Positions 34,401 to 43,366 of a stretch of DNA of 44,431 nt are shown here, in pieces. The notes under the pieces were generated by a model. It was not told the origin of the DNA. It worked only from the letters and a program-made list of their open reading frames with translations, and made no database searches. Position 1 is the first letter of the stretch, and each line of letters begins with the position of its first letter. The DNA comes from an uncultured Chloroflexus sp. (GTDB taxonomy: Bacteria; Chloroflexota; Chloroflexia; Chloroflexales; Chloroflexaceae), in assembly GCF_937951745.1 (NCBI RefSeq), contig NZ_CALFBQ010000020.1, forward strand, positions 1 to 44,431, given 5' to 3'. A program made the translations under genes and the position numbers.

Positions 34401-34424
34401 CTCTCCTTCCACCCCGTGGGAGAG
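34401..34424. repeat. Palindromic repeat in the gap after the J-like genes
   Basis: CTCTCC (34401-34406) pairs with GGAGAG (34419-34424), followed by GGTCTGGGGGTGAATCCCCC. It is a member of the dispersed palindromic family, lying 33 bases before the next start codon. Confidence 0.6.
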
Positions 34425-34457
34425 AGGGTCTGGGGGTGAATCCCCCAAAGGAATCCT

Positions 34458-36626
34458 ATGAACCCATCGCCCCGCGACCGTCTGTATGAACTCCTGCCGG
34501 CCCTCTACCGCGCCCGTGATGCCGAGCGCGGCGAGCCGCTACGCGCGCTGCTTACAATCATCGGTGAGGAGTTGGCCCGGATCGAAACCGATATTGCCGA
34601 TCTATACGCGGACTGGTTCATCGAGACTTGCGCCGAGTGGGTGGTTCCCTACATTGGCGATCTGCTCGGTGTGCGCCATTTGCGCCAGTTGTCTGAAGTG
34701 GTCGATTTCAGCCAGCGCGCTTATGTTGCCAATACCCTGCGCTACCGCCGCCGCAAAGGCACTGCGCCGGTGCTCAAACAGTTGGCCCGCGATGTTACCG
34801 GGTGGCCTTGCCGCGTTGTTGAGTATTTCGAGCGGCTGGCAACCACCCAGCATCTCAACCACGTGCGTCTGCATAGCCCGGCCACCGCCTCGTTGCGCAA
34901 CGCGAACGCGCTCGCATTGACTGGCGGCCCGCTCGAAACCGTCAACCATACCGCTGAAGTGCGTCGGATCGCTTCTGGTCGCGGTCGCTACAACATCTCT
35001 AACGTTGGTCTGTTTGTCTGCCGACTCCAACCGTATGTTGTGCAAGGCGTCTCGCCCCAGCCGGCCAGCGATCCGCCCGATGGCCGTTACTTCTTTAGCC
35101 CGCTCGGCAACGACATTCCGCTCTTTAATCGTCCACGCACCGAAATCGAAATTACCCAGCTTGCCGTCGAACCCGATCTCCCTTTGCCATTGCGTCGCCG
35201 TGCATTGTACGACGATCTCGAAGCGGTGCGCGCCGGCATTGCCGCCGGTCATCCAGTAAAGAGCATCTATCTCGATCCTGCCCGTCCTGCCTTCCAGATC
35301 GCCGTTCCCGACGGTACCGGCCAGTTTGTCCCGATCCCCGCCGCCGAGATCCTGATCTGCGATCTCGGTGATTGGCGGCACCCGCCAACCAGCAAGACCT
35401 ACGCTGGCCAGTCGCTGCCAATCCGCGTCGCGGTTGATCCGCAGCGTGGCCGGCTTGCCTTCCCCGCTGGCGTCGTGCCTTCTGATCTGATAGTCAGTTA
35501 CACCTACGGCTTCTCTGCTGACATTGGTGGTGGTCCCTGTTCCCGCCGCGCAACGCTCGCCATTGCTGCTCCTAACGATCTTGCCCTCACCGTTGCCCAA
35601 CGGAGCGGCGGCGATCATACCACGCTTTCCGCGGCCATTGCGGCGTGGCAAGCTTCATCTGTGACCACCGGCGTGATCACCGTACTCGACAGTGCCACCT
35701 ACGCCGAAGATCTAGCGATCACCATGACCCCCGGCCGGGCGCTCGTGATTCAAGCCGCCGATGGCCGGCGTCCGCTCATCCGCCTCGCCGATCACCTGCG
35801 CGTCACCGGTAACGGCGATCGGGCGTCACTCACGCTCGATGGCTGCTGGATCGAGGGCGGGATCGATCTAGCCGCCGGTAGCCTCGAACGGTTGGTCATC
35901 CGCCATTGCACCCTCGTGCCCGGCTGGCGCCTCGACGTTACCGGTAGCCCCCAGTTTCCCAACCGGCCCAGCATCCACGCTGCCGCGCCCAATCCTGATC
36001 TGCGCCTCGAACTGGCCCGGAGCATCAGTGGCGCGGTGCATCTGGCGGAAGATTCGGACGGTCTGATGGCCAGCGATTCAATCCTCGACGCCTTCGCGCC
36101 GGCCGTACCCGCCTGCGCGGCCTCCAATGGCGAGAGGATTGGGCCACCGGCAAGTGTTATTCGCTGCACAGTGCGCGGTGAAGTCCGCGTGCGCCAGATC
36201 GATCTCATCTCTGAAAGCATCATGTTCGGTCGCGTGCTGGTTGCACGCCACCAGATCGGTTGCACCCGCTTCAGCTTCCTTGCCGCAGGCTCGCGGGTGC
36301 CGCGCCGCTTTCGCTGCCAACCCGATCTCGCCCTCGCTGCATTCGCCGCTGCTCGTAACCGGCCCATCGCTGCCCTCACCGCCGCCCAGCGCAATGCCGT
36401 GATCCTCTCAGTTACACCCTCCTGCACCAGCACCCAGTTCGGCCATCCTGCCTACATGCAACTGGCTCACTCGTGCCCCACTGCCATCACCCAAGGCACT
36501 GAAGACGGCGGTGAATTAGGTGTATTTCATCTCGTGCAACAGACCCAACGTCTCGCCAACGTGCGCCTTGCCCTTACCGAGTACCTGCGGGTGGGCCTTG
36601 AAGCCGGAGTCTTGTTCACCTCGTGA
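34458..36626 (+). CDS. P2 gpI-like tail protein with C-terminal beta-helix
   Basis: A 722-residue protein starting MNPSPRDRLYELLPALYRAR after AAAGGA. Residues 1-140 match the phage tail protein I-type domain common after the J genes of eCIS (LLTIIGEELARIETDIADLY, FIETCAEWVVPYIGDLLGVR, YVANTLRYRRRKGTAPVLKQ). Residues about 360-520 have a repeating short-strand pattern (VITVLDSATYAEDLAITMTP, ASLTLDGCWIEGGIDLAAGS, LERLVIRHCTLVPG) typical of right-handed beta-helices. The end (VFHLVQQTQRLANVRLALTE, YLRVGLEAGVLF) is a conserved-looking cap. It probably sits at the baseplate rim and may bear or be a receptor-binding element. Confidence 0.82.
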   Translation: MNPSPRDRLYELLPALYRARDAERGEPLRALLTIIGEELARIETDIADLYADWFIETCAEWVVPYIGDLLGVRHLRQLSEVVDFSQRAYVANTLRYRRRKGTAPVLKQLARDVTGWPCRVVEYFERLATTQHLNHVRLHSPATASLRNANALALTGGPLETVNHTAEVRRIASGRGRYNISNVGLFVCRLQPYVVQGVSPQPASDPPDGRYFFSPLGNDIPLFNRPRTEIEITQLAVEPDLPLPLRRRALYDDLEAVRAGIAAGHPVKSIYLDPARPAFQIAVPDGTGQFVPIPAAEILICDLGDWRHPPTSKTYAGQSLPIRVAVDPQRGRLAFPAGVVPSDLIVSYTYGFSADIGGGPCSRRATLAIAAPNDLALTVAQRSGGDHTTLSAAIAAWQASSVTTGVITVLDSATYAEDLAITMTPGRALVIQAADGRRPLIRLADHLRVTGNGDRASLTLDGCWIEGGIDLAAGSLERLVIRHCTLVPGWRLDVTGSPQFPNRPSIHAAAPNPDLRLELARSISGAVHLAEDSDGLMASDSILDAFAPAVPACAASNGERIGPPASVIRCTVRGEVRVRQIDLISESIMFGRVLVARHQIGCTRFSFLAAGSRVPRRFRCQPDLALAAFAAARNRPIAALTAAQRNAVILSVTPSCTSTQFGHPAYMQLAHSCPTAITQGTEDGGELGVFHLVQQTQRLANVRLALTEYLRVGLEAGVLFTS

Positions 36627-36805
36627 CGCCAGACTGCGCCGCCATTTCAGGCTAACGATGTGAAACCGTAAAGGTGTGAGTATGGCTTCTTTTATCACCC
36701 AACAAAACCCTCTGCGCCCTTTGCACCGTTACGTTATCACCCTTCGCGCCGTTGCCCGCTTTGCCTCTCTGCCTCGTTTGTGCCTCTACCCTAAAGGAGC
36801 TTTGT

Positions 36806-39800
36806 ATGCGCGGTGATTTCACCCGATGGACATTCGACCGCACGAGACACTACAGTAGCGTGCTCAACCAACAGGGGCGTGTCGCCCTCGATGCTGATTG
36901 GAACGAGCAAATCGCGATCGAACTCAACGATGAGCGCGTGGCTCGCGCTGATTTGATCGGTCTGTGTGGTGGCCCGCAGGGCCAAGCCGGCTTCGACATT
37001 GTTGTCGCCGGCAGCATGCTCAACATCACCGCCGGTCGCTACTACGTCGCCGGCATCCGCGTCGAGAACGAGCAGACGGTCGCTATCACCGCTCAACCTG
37101 ATCTGCCCGTCACAACCCTAACGCAGGTGGCTAGTTTGGCCGCCAATGCAACGCTGCCTGCCGGGGTTTACCTTGCCTACCTTGATGTCTGGGAGCGCCA
37201 CGTGACCGCGCTCGAAGACGCCAACCTCCGCGAAGTTGCCCTCGGCGGTCCCGACACCACGACCCGCTTGCAGGTGATGGCACAGGTTAAGCTGTTGCGC
37301 GTCGGCGATCCCGGTGCCACCCTCGATTGCGCCTCGCCCAATGCGGCGTGGGATGCGTTACTGGTCGGGAGCAGCGGCATGCTCGAAGCCCGCGCCGAGC
37401 CTGATCCGGCCGTCAATGATCCCTGCGTCGTACCGGCCCAAGCCGGCTTTCGCGGGCTAGAAAATCAGCTCTACCGCGTTGAAGTGCATCGGATCGTTTC
37501 AGCTACCCGCATCGCGCTCAAGTGGTCGCGCGAAAATGGTTCGGTAGCAGTTGGCTGGATCGGGCAAGATCCGCTTAATCCCAATCGCTTGACTGTCGCT
37601 AGCATTGGTCGCGACGAGGTGTTGGGCCTCGCACCCAACCAGTGGGTCGAGCTAACCGACGATGCGCGTGACAAGTGGAGCGAATCGGGTCTGCTGGTCA
37701 AGTTGCTGCAAGTTGAAGGCAATGTTGTCACTATCGATCCGGGCGGGCAAACGATCGCGTATAGCACGTTCGGTCCCAACCCCAAACTGCGTCGTTGGGA
37801 TATGCCTGCCGATACCGGCGAGGTGATCGTTACCACTAATGCGGCGACGTGGACCGACCTCGAACAAGGGGTGCAGATCCGGCTCAAGAACGGTACGTTC
37901 CGCCCCGGCGACTACTGGCTCATTCCGGCCCGCGCCATCACCGGCGATATCGAGTGGCCGCGCTCTGGCAACCAACCGGTGCCGCAGCGTCCGCACGGCA
38001 TCCACCACGCCTATTGCAAATTAGCTCTGCTCGACTTTAATGGTAGCGGATGGACGAAACGCAACGATTGTCGCCGGCTCTTTCCGCCTCTGACGGAGCT
38101 GATCCAGTTCTATGCCATCGGTGGCGATGGTCAAGAGGCGCTGCCCGGCGCGACCCTCACCCAACCGCTGCAAGTGGCTGTTACCAACGGCCAGCAACCG
38201 GTGAACACGGCTCGCGTGCGCTTTCGGATGGTGCCTCAAACTGCTGCCGGCCAGCTCTCTGCTGGCGGTGTCACCGGCAAGAGTGTTGATGTGACTGCCG
38301 GCACAAACGGTATTTACGCGTGCCAGTGGCAACTTGGTCCCACTGTCCAGAACCAGCGTGTCGAAGCCTTCTTGGTCGAGATCGATGGCAAGCCGTTCCT
38401 TGATAGCGCCGGCGAACCGGTCTTGCCGCGCGTCTTCTTCAACGCCAACCTCAGCCGCGCCAGCCATGTCGCCTATGATCCCGGCATGTGTCCCGATCTG
38501 GCCAATGCCCGCACCGTCCAAGAGGCGCTTGACATCCTTTGCCAGCGGCCCCGTGGCGGCGGCTGTTGCGTGAGCATCGGCGACGGCGGCGATTTTCCCA
38601 ATCTCGAAACGGCTCTCAAAGAGCTGCTCGCTCGTGGCGAACGCCGCATCTGTCTCTGCTTGCGCGCTGGCCGTCACGCTGCCGGGAGTATCCGTCTCGA
38701 GCCGGCGCTCGCTAACGATCCGTTCGTACTCGAAATCAAAGGCTGTGGCCCGGCCACTAGTGTGCGCCTCGGCGGCCCGCTATTCCTGAGCGGACTTGAT
38801 TCGGTTGTGCTGCGTAATCTCACGCTCGACATCGCCTTCATCCCAGAAGCCGGGACGGCGGCCCTCTCGTTTGATCGTTGCCTGCGGGTGATCATTGCCG
38901 ATTGCGCGATCAGTGGCCTCACTCTGCCGGGCCGGCTCAACCAAGCGCAATTCATTGATGGCAGTGCTCTCGTTGCTATCACCGGCGGCGACGATGTGCG
39001 GCTGAGCGGCAATACCTTCACCGCGGCAGTGCCCGAGCGCACCTTCCGGCCGTTGCACAATCTGTTCGCTAAAGCCCAAATCACGCTGCTCGCCGATCTC
39101 TTCGCCGATGAGCGATTGGCACTTGCGCCGGAATGGCGCGAGCCGGCGGTCAAGGCCGCGGTGGAACTAGCCCAACTGACGCTTGATCAACGCGCGCTTT
39201 TGCTCCGCGAATTGCAAGCTCCCCTCCGGGAAATGATAGGGTCATCTCCCCTTGCCGAGTTCCTCCAACTCCGCAAGCTGGAATTTGCCCTCAATCAAGC
39301 CGAAGCCAACACCGTTGCGCTGATCGACATCCTGTTCGATCTGCGCGCCGCTGCGGTCAAATCTCGTCCCGGCACCGCGCTTATGCTTCATCAGCGGCGC
39401 GCCGTCGACGAAGAGAACCTCGGCGCGATCGTCGATCTGCTCGACGAGGACGATATGGTGGTGCTCGAACACAATCGCATTGACGGCGTCGTTAGCCTGT
39501 ATGGCATGCCCGCGCCGGTTGAACTGGTTGCGTCACGCGTCGCCAATCTGCTCCAGCTCGATCGACAACCCAACGCACCGGGCGGCTCGCGGATGGCGAT
39601 CAATACAGCCTATATGGGTACCGTTCAGCTTCGTAGCAACCATCTGGTTAGATTGAGCATTGGGTTTGCGTTATTAGAAGATATCTTGCGTCAATCTGAC
39701 GGTGAGGCAACCTTTGCTTTGAACGATGATGTGTGCGCGCGTCTGTTGCTTGATGGCAACGTTATCGAGGGAGTAGCGAACCTAACACTGAGCCGGAATG

Positions 39801-40021
39801 TGATTGTGCAGGCTAATACCTTCACCGCTATGGCTGCTCCAAGTGGTCGTTTGAACGTTACCACCGTTGCAGGAGTGGCTGTTTCGTTCCTAGGCTGGTG
39901 CCTCGCCGATGCTGCAACATTCATTGGTAATCACGGATCGGGCCAAGCTCAAAACGCAAGCCTGTTTGATATTTCGCGTTTTGCTGAACGGGCAGCGAAT
40001 TTGCAGATTCAGATTGTCTGA
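36806..40021 (+). CDS. DUF6519 protein with right-handed beta-helix, last eCIS gene
   Basis: A 1071-residue protein starting MRGDFTRWTFDRTRHYSSVL then NQQGRVALDADWNEQ, the hallmark N-terminus of DUF6519 proteins at the end of eCIS clusters. The ATG at 36806 follows AAAGGAG; an upstream in-frame ATG at 36752 lacks one. Residues about 120-420 are beta domains, and about 560-1060 carry beta-helix-like repeats (VVLRNLTLDIAFIPEAGTAA, GDDVRLSGNTFTA, VQLRSNHLV, LSRNVIVQANTFTAM) interrupted by a helical hairpin near 755-880. The last roughly 140 codons are markedly AT-richer than the rest. A surface fibre or receptor-binding role is inferred; no conventional Afp13-type fibre gene was found. Confidence 0.85.
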   Translation: MRGDFTRWTFDRTRHYSSVLNQQGRVALDADWNEQIAIELNDERVARADLIGLCGGPQGQAGFDIVVAGSMLNITAGRYYVAGIRVENEQTVAITAQPDLPVTTLTQVASLAANATLPAGVYLAYLDVWERHVTALEDANLREVALGGPDTTTRLQVMAQVKLLRVGDPGATLDCASPNAAWDALLVGSSGMLEARAEPDPAVNDPCVVPAQAGFRGLENQLYRVEVHRIVSATRIALKWSRENGSVAVGWIGQDPLNPNRLTVASIGRDEVLGLAPNQWVELTDDARDKWSESGLLVKLLQVEGNVVTIDPGGQTIAYSTFGPNPKLRRWDMPADTGEVIVTTNAATWTDLEQGVQIRLKNGTFRPGDYWLIPARAITGDIEWPRSGNQPVPQRPHGIHHAYCKLALLDFNGSGWTKRNDCRRLFPPLTELIQFYAIGGDGQEALPGATLTQPLQVAVTNGQQPVNTARVRFRMVPQTAAGQLSAGGVTGKSVDVTAGTNGIYACQWQLGPTVQNQRVEAFLVEIDGKPFLDSAGEPVLPRVFFNANLSRASHVAYDPGMCPDLANARTVQEALDILCQRPRGGGCCVSIGDGGDFPNLETALKELLARGERRICLCLRAGRHAAGSIRLEPALANDPFVLEIKGCGPATSVRLGGPLFLSGLDSVVLRNLTLDIAFIPEAGTAALSFDRCLRVIIADCAISGLTLPGRLNQAQFIDGSALVAITGGDDVRLSGNTFTAAVPERTFRPLHNLFAKAQITLLADLFADERLALAPEWREPAVKAAVELAQLTLDQRALLLRELQAPLREMIGSSPLAEFLQLRKLEFALNQAEANTVALIDILFDLRAAAVKSRPGTALMLHQRRAVDEENLGAIVDLLDEDDMVVLEHNRIDGVVSLYGMPAPVELVASRVANLLQLDRQPNAPGGSRMAINTAYMGTVQLRSNHLVRLSIGFALLEDILRQSDGEATFALNDDVCARLLLDGNVIEGVANLTLSRNVIVQANTFTAMAAPSGRLNVTTVAGVAVSFLGWCLADAATFIGNHGSGQAQNASLFDISRFAERAANLQIQIV

Positions 40022-40119
40022 ATAGGGTTGAGGTAAGGGGGCCAAAATCGTTCTTGGCTGATCTGTGCCCTATCTTTTCCGAGTTTGTGCTGATCGGTGA
40101 CTAATGGCTGGTGCATGGG

Positions 40120-40194
40120 TCACGGATGGGCACGGATGTGACGGATATTCACGGATCACACATTACATCCATCCCGATCCGGGTCAATCCGTGG
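40120..40194. repeat. CACGGAT repeat cluster
   Basis: CACGGAT occurs at 40121, 40131 and 40150, with a variant GACGGAT at 40140, and the inverse ATCCGTG at 40187-40193. Such CACGGAT/ATCCGTG clusters are dispersed intergenic repeats in many bacteria. It lies between the last eCIS gene and rfaE2. Confidence 0.65.
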
Positions 40195-40210
40195 CTTTCC
40201 ACATTTGTCG

Positions 40211-40732
40211 CTACACCCTGCTGCCGTACCGCGCCACAATCCGTTCGATCAACCGGGTTGTGGCGTGACCATCATGAAACGGCAATAACCGCACCTCGCC
40301 GCCGCGTTCGCGTGCAATTCGCGCTTCCGGCAAGCGGGCTTCGTCGATGGCAGCGCCGTGCCCGTAATCACCGCCCTTCACGTACACATCAGGCGCGAGC
40401 GCCGCTACCACTGCCTCAGCAGTGCGTTCGGCAAAGATCGTCACTGCGTCAACGCAGCGCAACGCAGCGATGATCGCGGCGCGTTCCGCTGCCGGTACAA
40501 TCGGGCGCAGCGGTCCTTTGAGCTGTTGGGTGGATTCGTCGCTGTTAATCGCTACGATCAGCCGATCACCTAGCTCGCGCGCTGCCGTTAGATAGTTCAC
40601 ATGACCGATATGCAACAGATCAAACACCCCATTCGTTAGCACTACCTTCAAGTCGGCAGCGCGCCATTCGGCGCGCAAGGCGGCTAATTCGGTGAGAGGG
40701 TAGATTGGTAATGGGGGTGGGTGATCCATCAC
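40211..40732 (-). CDS. rfaE2: RfaE2-like cytidylyl/adenylyltransferase
   Basis: A 173-residue nucleotidyltransferase of the cytidylyltransferase-like fold. The ATP-binding sequence TNGVFDLLHIGHVNYLTAAR contains the HxGH motif (HIGH). Later elements are LIVAINSDESTQQLKGPLRP, ERAAIIAALRCVDAVTIF, and YVKGGDYGHGAAIDEARLPE. This is the pattern of D-glycero-beta-D-manno-heptose 1-phosphate adenylyltransferase (HldE C-half/RfaE2), which makes ADP-heptose. In an organism without typical LPS the product might serve cell-surface glycans. The start is GTG 40732 or ATG 40729 after AGAGAGG. No heptose kinase gene is beside it. Confidence 0.9.
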   Translation of the reverse strand: MMDHPPPLPIYPLTELAALRAEWRAADLKVVLTNGVFDLLHIGHVNYLTAARELGDRLIVAINSDESTQQLKGPLRPIVPAAERAAIIAALRCVDAVTIFAERTAEAVVAALAPDVYVKGGDYGHGAAIDEARLPEARIARERGGEVRLLPFHDGHATTRLIERIVARYGSRV

Positions 40733-40739
40733 GATGCCT

Positions 40740-40880
40740 CTCTGTATTTGTGCGCAGGGAGTCTCTTGTCATTGTGAAGGCGCTATGCACCCGCAGCAAT
40801 CCTCCCTATCAGCGGGATGCCTGCCTAGCCTTGTCGCCCCTGCTGTCATTGTGCCGTGGGGTTCAAGTCTGTGCGCGCTC
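40740..40880. repeat. Degenerate dispersed repeats
   Basis: Contains CTCTTGTCATTGTGA, GCAATCCTCCCTATCAGCGGGATGCC and CCCCTGCTGTCATTGTG, which match pieces found at 11749-11797 and 12406-12473. No gene is supported here. Confidence 0.5.
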
Positions 40881-40899
40881 TGCGACCTTGGCGCTCCGC

Positions 40900-41286
40900 T
40901 TACTTCCGTTCCCGAAACGGCGAGGTGAGCGGTAACCCAATCCAAAACAGCACCGCCAGCGCCAGCACAATCCCGCACACGACCACAATCTGGTCGGCAT
41001 TCAATGGCGCGCCGGTCAGTAAGGCAACACCCAGAAATCCGCCCATAGGCACAATGGTCTGCACCGGTGCCAGCCGGGTGGCATGCTTCCAATCGCCATA
41101 GCGCAGCCGTTCGCTGGCACTGCGCCCGATTACGGTGCCCACCGTCCCGATTAGCGCCCACAAAAACGCGGCGATGAAGATGCTCCATGCCCGTGATGCC
41201 CACCAGAAGGCGCTGCCGCCGATCAAGCCGATCACGGCGCATACCGCTGATGATACCCACAATGGGGGTGAGAACCATGTGGACAT
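40900..41286 (-). CDS. Small four-helix membrane protein
   Basis: A 128-residue protein beginning MSTWFSPPLWVSSAVCAVIG, with four hydrophobic stretches (residues about 10-30, 35-57, 77-95, 99-122). I do not recognise the family. The ATG at 41286 is favoured because AAGGAT ends 6 bases upstream; the ATG at 41292 also fits poorly, and the frame upstream of it is repeat-derived. It lies downstream of pgi on the same strand but is separated by two hairpins. Confidence 0.65.
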   Translation of the reverse strand: MSTWFSPPLWVSSAVCAVIGLIGGSAFWWASRAWSIFIAAFLWALIGTVGTVIGRSASERLRYGDWKHATRLAPVQTIVPMGGFLGVALLTGAPLNADQIVVVCGIVLALAVLFWIGLPLTSPFRERK

Positions 41287-41315
41287 AATCATATCCTTGT
41301 GATTGGGTGGTGGAG

Positions 41316-41352
41316 CCGCACGGTCGTGCGGAGCCGCACAGCCATGCGGCTC
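41316..41352 (-). terminator. Double hairpin between pgi and the membrane protein gene
   Basis: CCGCAC (41316-41321) pairs with GTGCGG (41326-41331), and GAGCCGCA (41331-41338) pairs with TGCGGCTC (41345-41352). The second is an 8-bp perfect stem with a 6-base loop. No clear T-tract follows on the minus strand, so it may be a repeat rather than a terminator. Confidence 0.45.
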
Positions 41353-41357
41353 TACGA

Positions 41358-42764
41358 TCACACCACCCACCGCGAATCTAACGCTTGCGCCCGCGCCGCG
41401 ATCGCGACCCGCCGCTCTTCAAACCCGCGCCGGCCTAACAACGCATACGTGTTGATCTTGCCTGCCTCAACGCCGGGCTGGTCGAAGGCGTTGATATCGT
41501 ATAACTCGCCGGCAATCGCCGTCTGCATCTCCATCAACATGATGAACTGGCCGAGCGTAAAGGCGTTGATCTCAGGGAAGATGTGGGTCATATTCGGCTG
41601 GCCGGCCTCGCTCAACGCAATCGCTGTGGCCTGCTGCTCGGCTTGGATCAGCTCGGCCATGGTGTGTCCACCCAGATAACTCACCCCTTCCAAATCAGCA
41701 TACGCTGTCGGAATTGGTGCATCGTCAGCATACCGTTCGACCGCGATGAAGTTAATCAGCTTGTCATATGGCCCTTCCATATAAAGCTGAACTTGCGAAT
41801 GCTGATCGGTTGCGCCAAGCGCCTTGACCGGTGTCTGCCCGACTCGTGCTGGCTTTCCTTGCCGGTCAACCGCTTTCCCTAAACTCTCGGCCCACAACTG
41901 GGCAAACCAATCGGCCACATCGCGTAGCCGGTTGGCGTAGGGCATCATCACCACAATCGGCTTGCCTTTGCGGAAGCAAAGGTAGTTGACCAGCGCACCC
42001 AATGCTGCCGGGTTGCGCAATGGATCAGGATTAGCCGCTCGTTCGCCTCCGTAAGCCGCGCCGGCCAACAGCTCACGGAGATTGACCCCCGTCATCGCTG
42101 CCGAGAGCAAACCAACCGCGGTCAACACCGAGAAGCGCCCACCCACTTTCGGCGGCAAGTCGAACATTGTCCACCCCTCGCGTTGCCCAATCTGGCGCAA
42201 GAAACCGCTGCTGGGGTCGGTAGTCAGCACGATGTGATCGCCGAGCTTTTCTTCGCCAACCGTCTCAACCAGCGCCTGCCGAAAGTACAGGAACGAAGCC
42301 ATCGTCTCGGCGGTGGTGCCGCTCTTGCTAATCACGTTAAACATCGTGCGCCGTAGATCAAGCATACGGAGCGCGCTGGCGTTCAGTTCCGGGTCGGAAT
42401 TATCCAACACCAGCAACTGCGGCCAACCGCGCTGTTCGCGCGGCAAGAGATTGTAAAACGGCCCGTTGATAGCGGTCTGCACCGCGATATTGCCTAGCGC
42501 CGAGCCGCCAATTCCCAGCACCACAAACGTGTCGATCCGGTCGCGGTGCGCGGCGGCAAACTGTTCGAACGGCGTTACGTCTTGTTCGGGTAACAACGGC
42601 CAACCAAGTTCCTCGCGCCGGCGCTGCACCGCCGCGATCGCCTCGGCAGCCCGCGCCGCTGCGGCCTCCAACTCCGCCGGAGTAAGACCGTTCGGCCCGA
42701 ACACATTATTCACGTCCAACCGGATCCGTTGCGTTTCTCGCCAACCTGCATCCTCGTGGCGCAT
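41358..42764 (-). CDS. pgi: Glucose-6-phosphate isomerase
   Basis: A 468-residue enzyme that interconverts glucose 6-phosphate and fructose 6-phosphate in glycolysis and gluconeogenesis. It shows the substrate phosphate loop VLGIGGSALGN, the SIS-type FNVISKSGTTAETMASFLYF region, GGRFSVLTAVGLLSAA, catalytic-region DQHSQVQLYMEGPYDK, and a C-terminal segment with GKINTYALLGRRG. The length suits the shorter bacterial form. It starts with ATG after AAGGAG. It is the first gene of a minus-strand unit. No allosteric or regulatory site is visible. Confidence 0.97.
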   Translation of the reverse strand: MRHEDAGWRETQRIRLDVNNVFGPNGLTPAELEAAAARAAEAIAAVQRRREELGWPLLPEQDVTPFEQFAAAHRDRIDTFVVLGIGGSALGNIAVQTAINGPFYNLLPREQRGWPQLLVLDNSDPELNASALRMLDLRRTMFNVISKSGTTAETMASFLYFRQALVETVGEEKLGDHIVLTTDPSSGFLRQIGQREGWTMFDLPPKVGGRFSVLTAVGLLSAAMTGVNLRELLAGAAYGGERAANPDPLRNPAALGALVNYLCFRKGKPIVVMMPYANRLRDVADWFAQLWAESLGKAVDRQGKPARVGQTPVKALGATDQHSQVQLYMEGPYDKLINFIAVERYADDAPIPTAYADLEGVSYLGGHTMAELIQAEQQATAIALSEAGQPNMTHIFPEINAFTLGQFIMLMEMQTAIAGELYDINAFDQPGVEAGKINTYALLGRRGFEERRVAIAARAQALDSRWVV

Positions 42765-42890
42765 ACGGTTCTCCTTAGGTTGTCATCAAAGCGTATCCCC
42801 TGCACGGACACAGCGCCGCTACGTCCTCTGGCGAAGGGCCATACGCCGCCTTGCCCCCTCAGTATAACATCTCTGCTGGCCCGCTCCGGC

Positions 42891-42919
42891 TTGCGTTCAT
42901 GCGGCAGCAACGGTAAGAT
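42891..42919 (+). promoter_or_regulatory. Promoter for the cupin gene
   Basis: TTGCGT (42891-42896) and TAAGAT (42914-42919) are separated by 17 bases, an ideal spacing for a housekeeping sigma factor. The cupin start codon follows at 42950 with AAAGGAG. Confidence 0.45.
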
Positions 42920-42949
42920 GGGATTGATCAGCTTGAAAGGAGATATGCG

Positions 42950-43285
42950 ATGCTTACTGCCCAGACCGCCGATATCAAGAGTTTCATGATCGGTGCGATG
43001 ACACTGCGTCCATTTGCCGGCAATGAATTGATGGCGGTGCGGATCGATGCGCCCAAAGGGGCGGTCGCGCCGGCCCACAGCCATCCCCACGAGCAGATGA
43101 CGTTGGTCGTCACCGGACGTTTGCGCTTTCGGGTAGGTGAAGAATGGCGTGAACTCGGCCCACTCGACATTGTCCATATTCCCGGTGGGGTCGAGCACGA
43201 AGCAGTGATGGAAGAGGATGCAACCTTCTTTGACATCTTCCATCCGGTGCGTGCCGATCTGTTGCAGCGACAAGCCGAGGCATAA
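42950..43285 (+). CDS. Single-domain cupin protein
   Basis: A 111-residue protein with one cupin barrel. Motif 1 appears as APAHSHPHEQMTLVVTGRLR with three His and a Glu as likely metal ligands, and motif 2 as LGPLDIVHIPGGVEHEAVME with the fourth His. It is compact, without signal peptide or DNA-binding domain, so it is probably a small enzyme or a sensor; the substrate is unknown. It has a strong ribosome binding site (AAAGGAG) and its own likely promoter. Confidence 0.85.
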   Translation: MLTAQTADIKSFMIGAMTLRPFAGNELMAVRIDAPKGAVAPAHSHPHEQMTLVVTGRLRFRVGEEWRELGPLDIVHIPGGVEHEAVMEEDATFFDIFHPVRADLLQRQAEA

Positions 43286-43366
43286 GTGAGGTTTCTGGCG
43301 CTTGCTAGACAAATGTCGCAGGACTGCTCTGCTGCTCTTATCGGCTGTCATTGCTGAGCTAGGATG

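Noticed and set aside
34602-35651. A 349-codon minus-strand open frame inside the gpI-like gene
   Set aside because: Antisense to a real gene with better codon use and a ribosome binding site; no motif is seen.
12844-40021. Prophage or type VI secretion interpretation of the tail-like cluster
   Set aside because: No capsid, portal, terminase, integrase or lysis genes, and no TssJLM membrane complex. The AAA+ ATPase, DUF4255 and DUF4157 genes point to eCIS.
40111-40473. Plus-strand open frame over the CACGGAT cluster and rfaE2
   Set aside because: It overlaps repeats and runs antisense to a clear nucleotidyltransferase gene.
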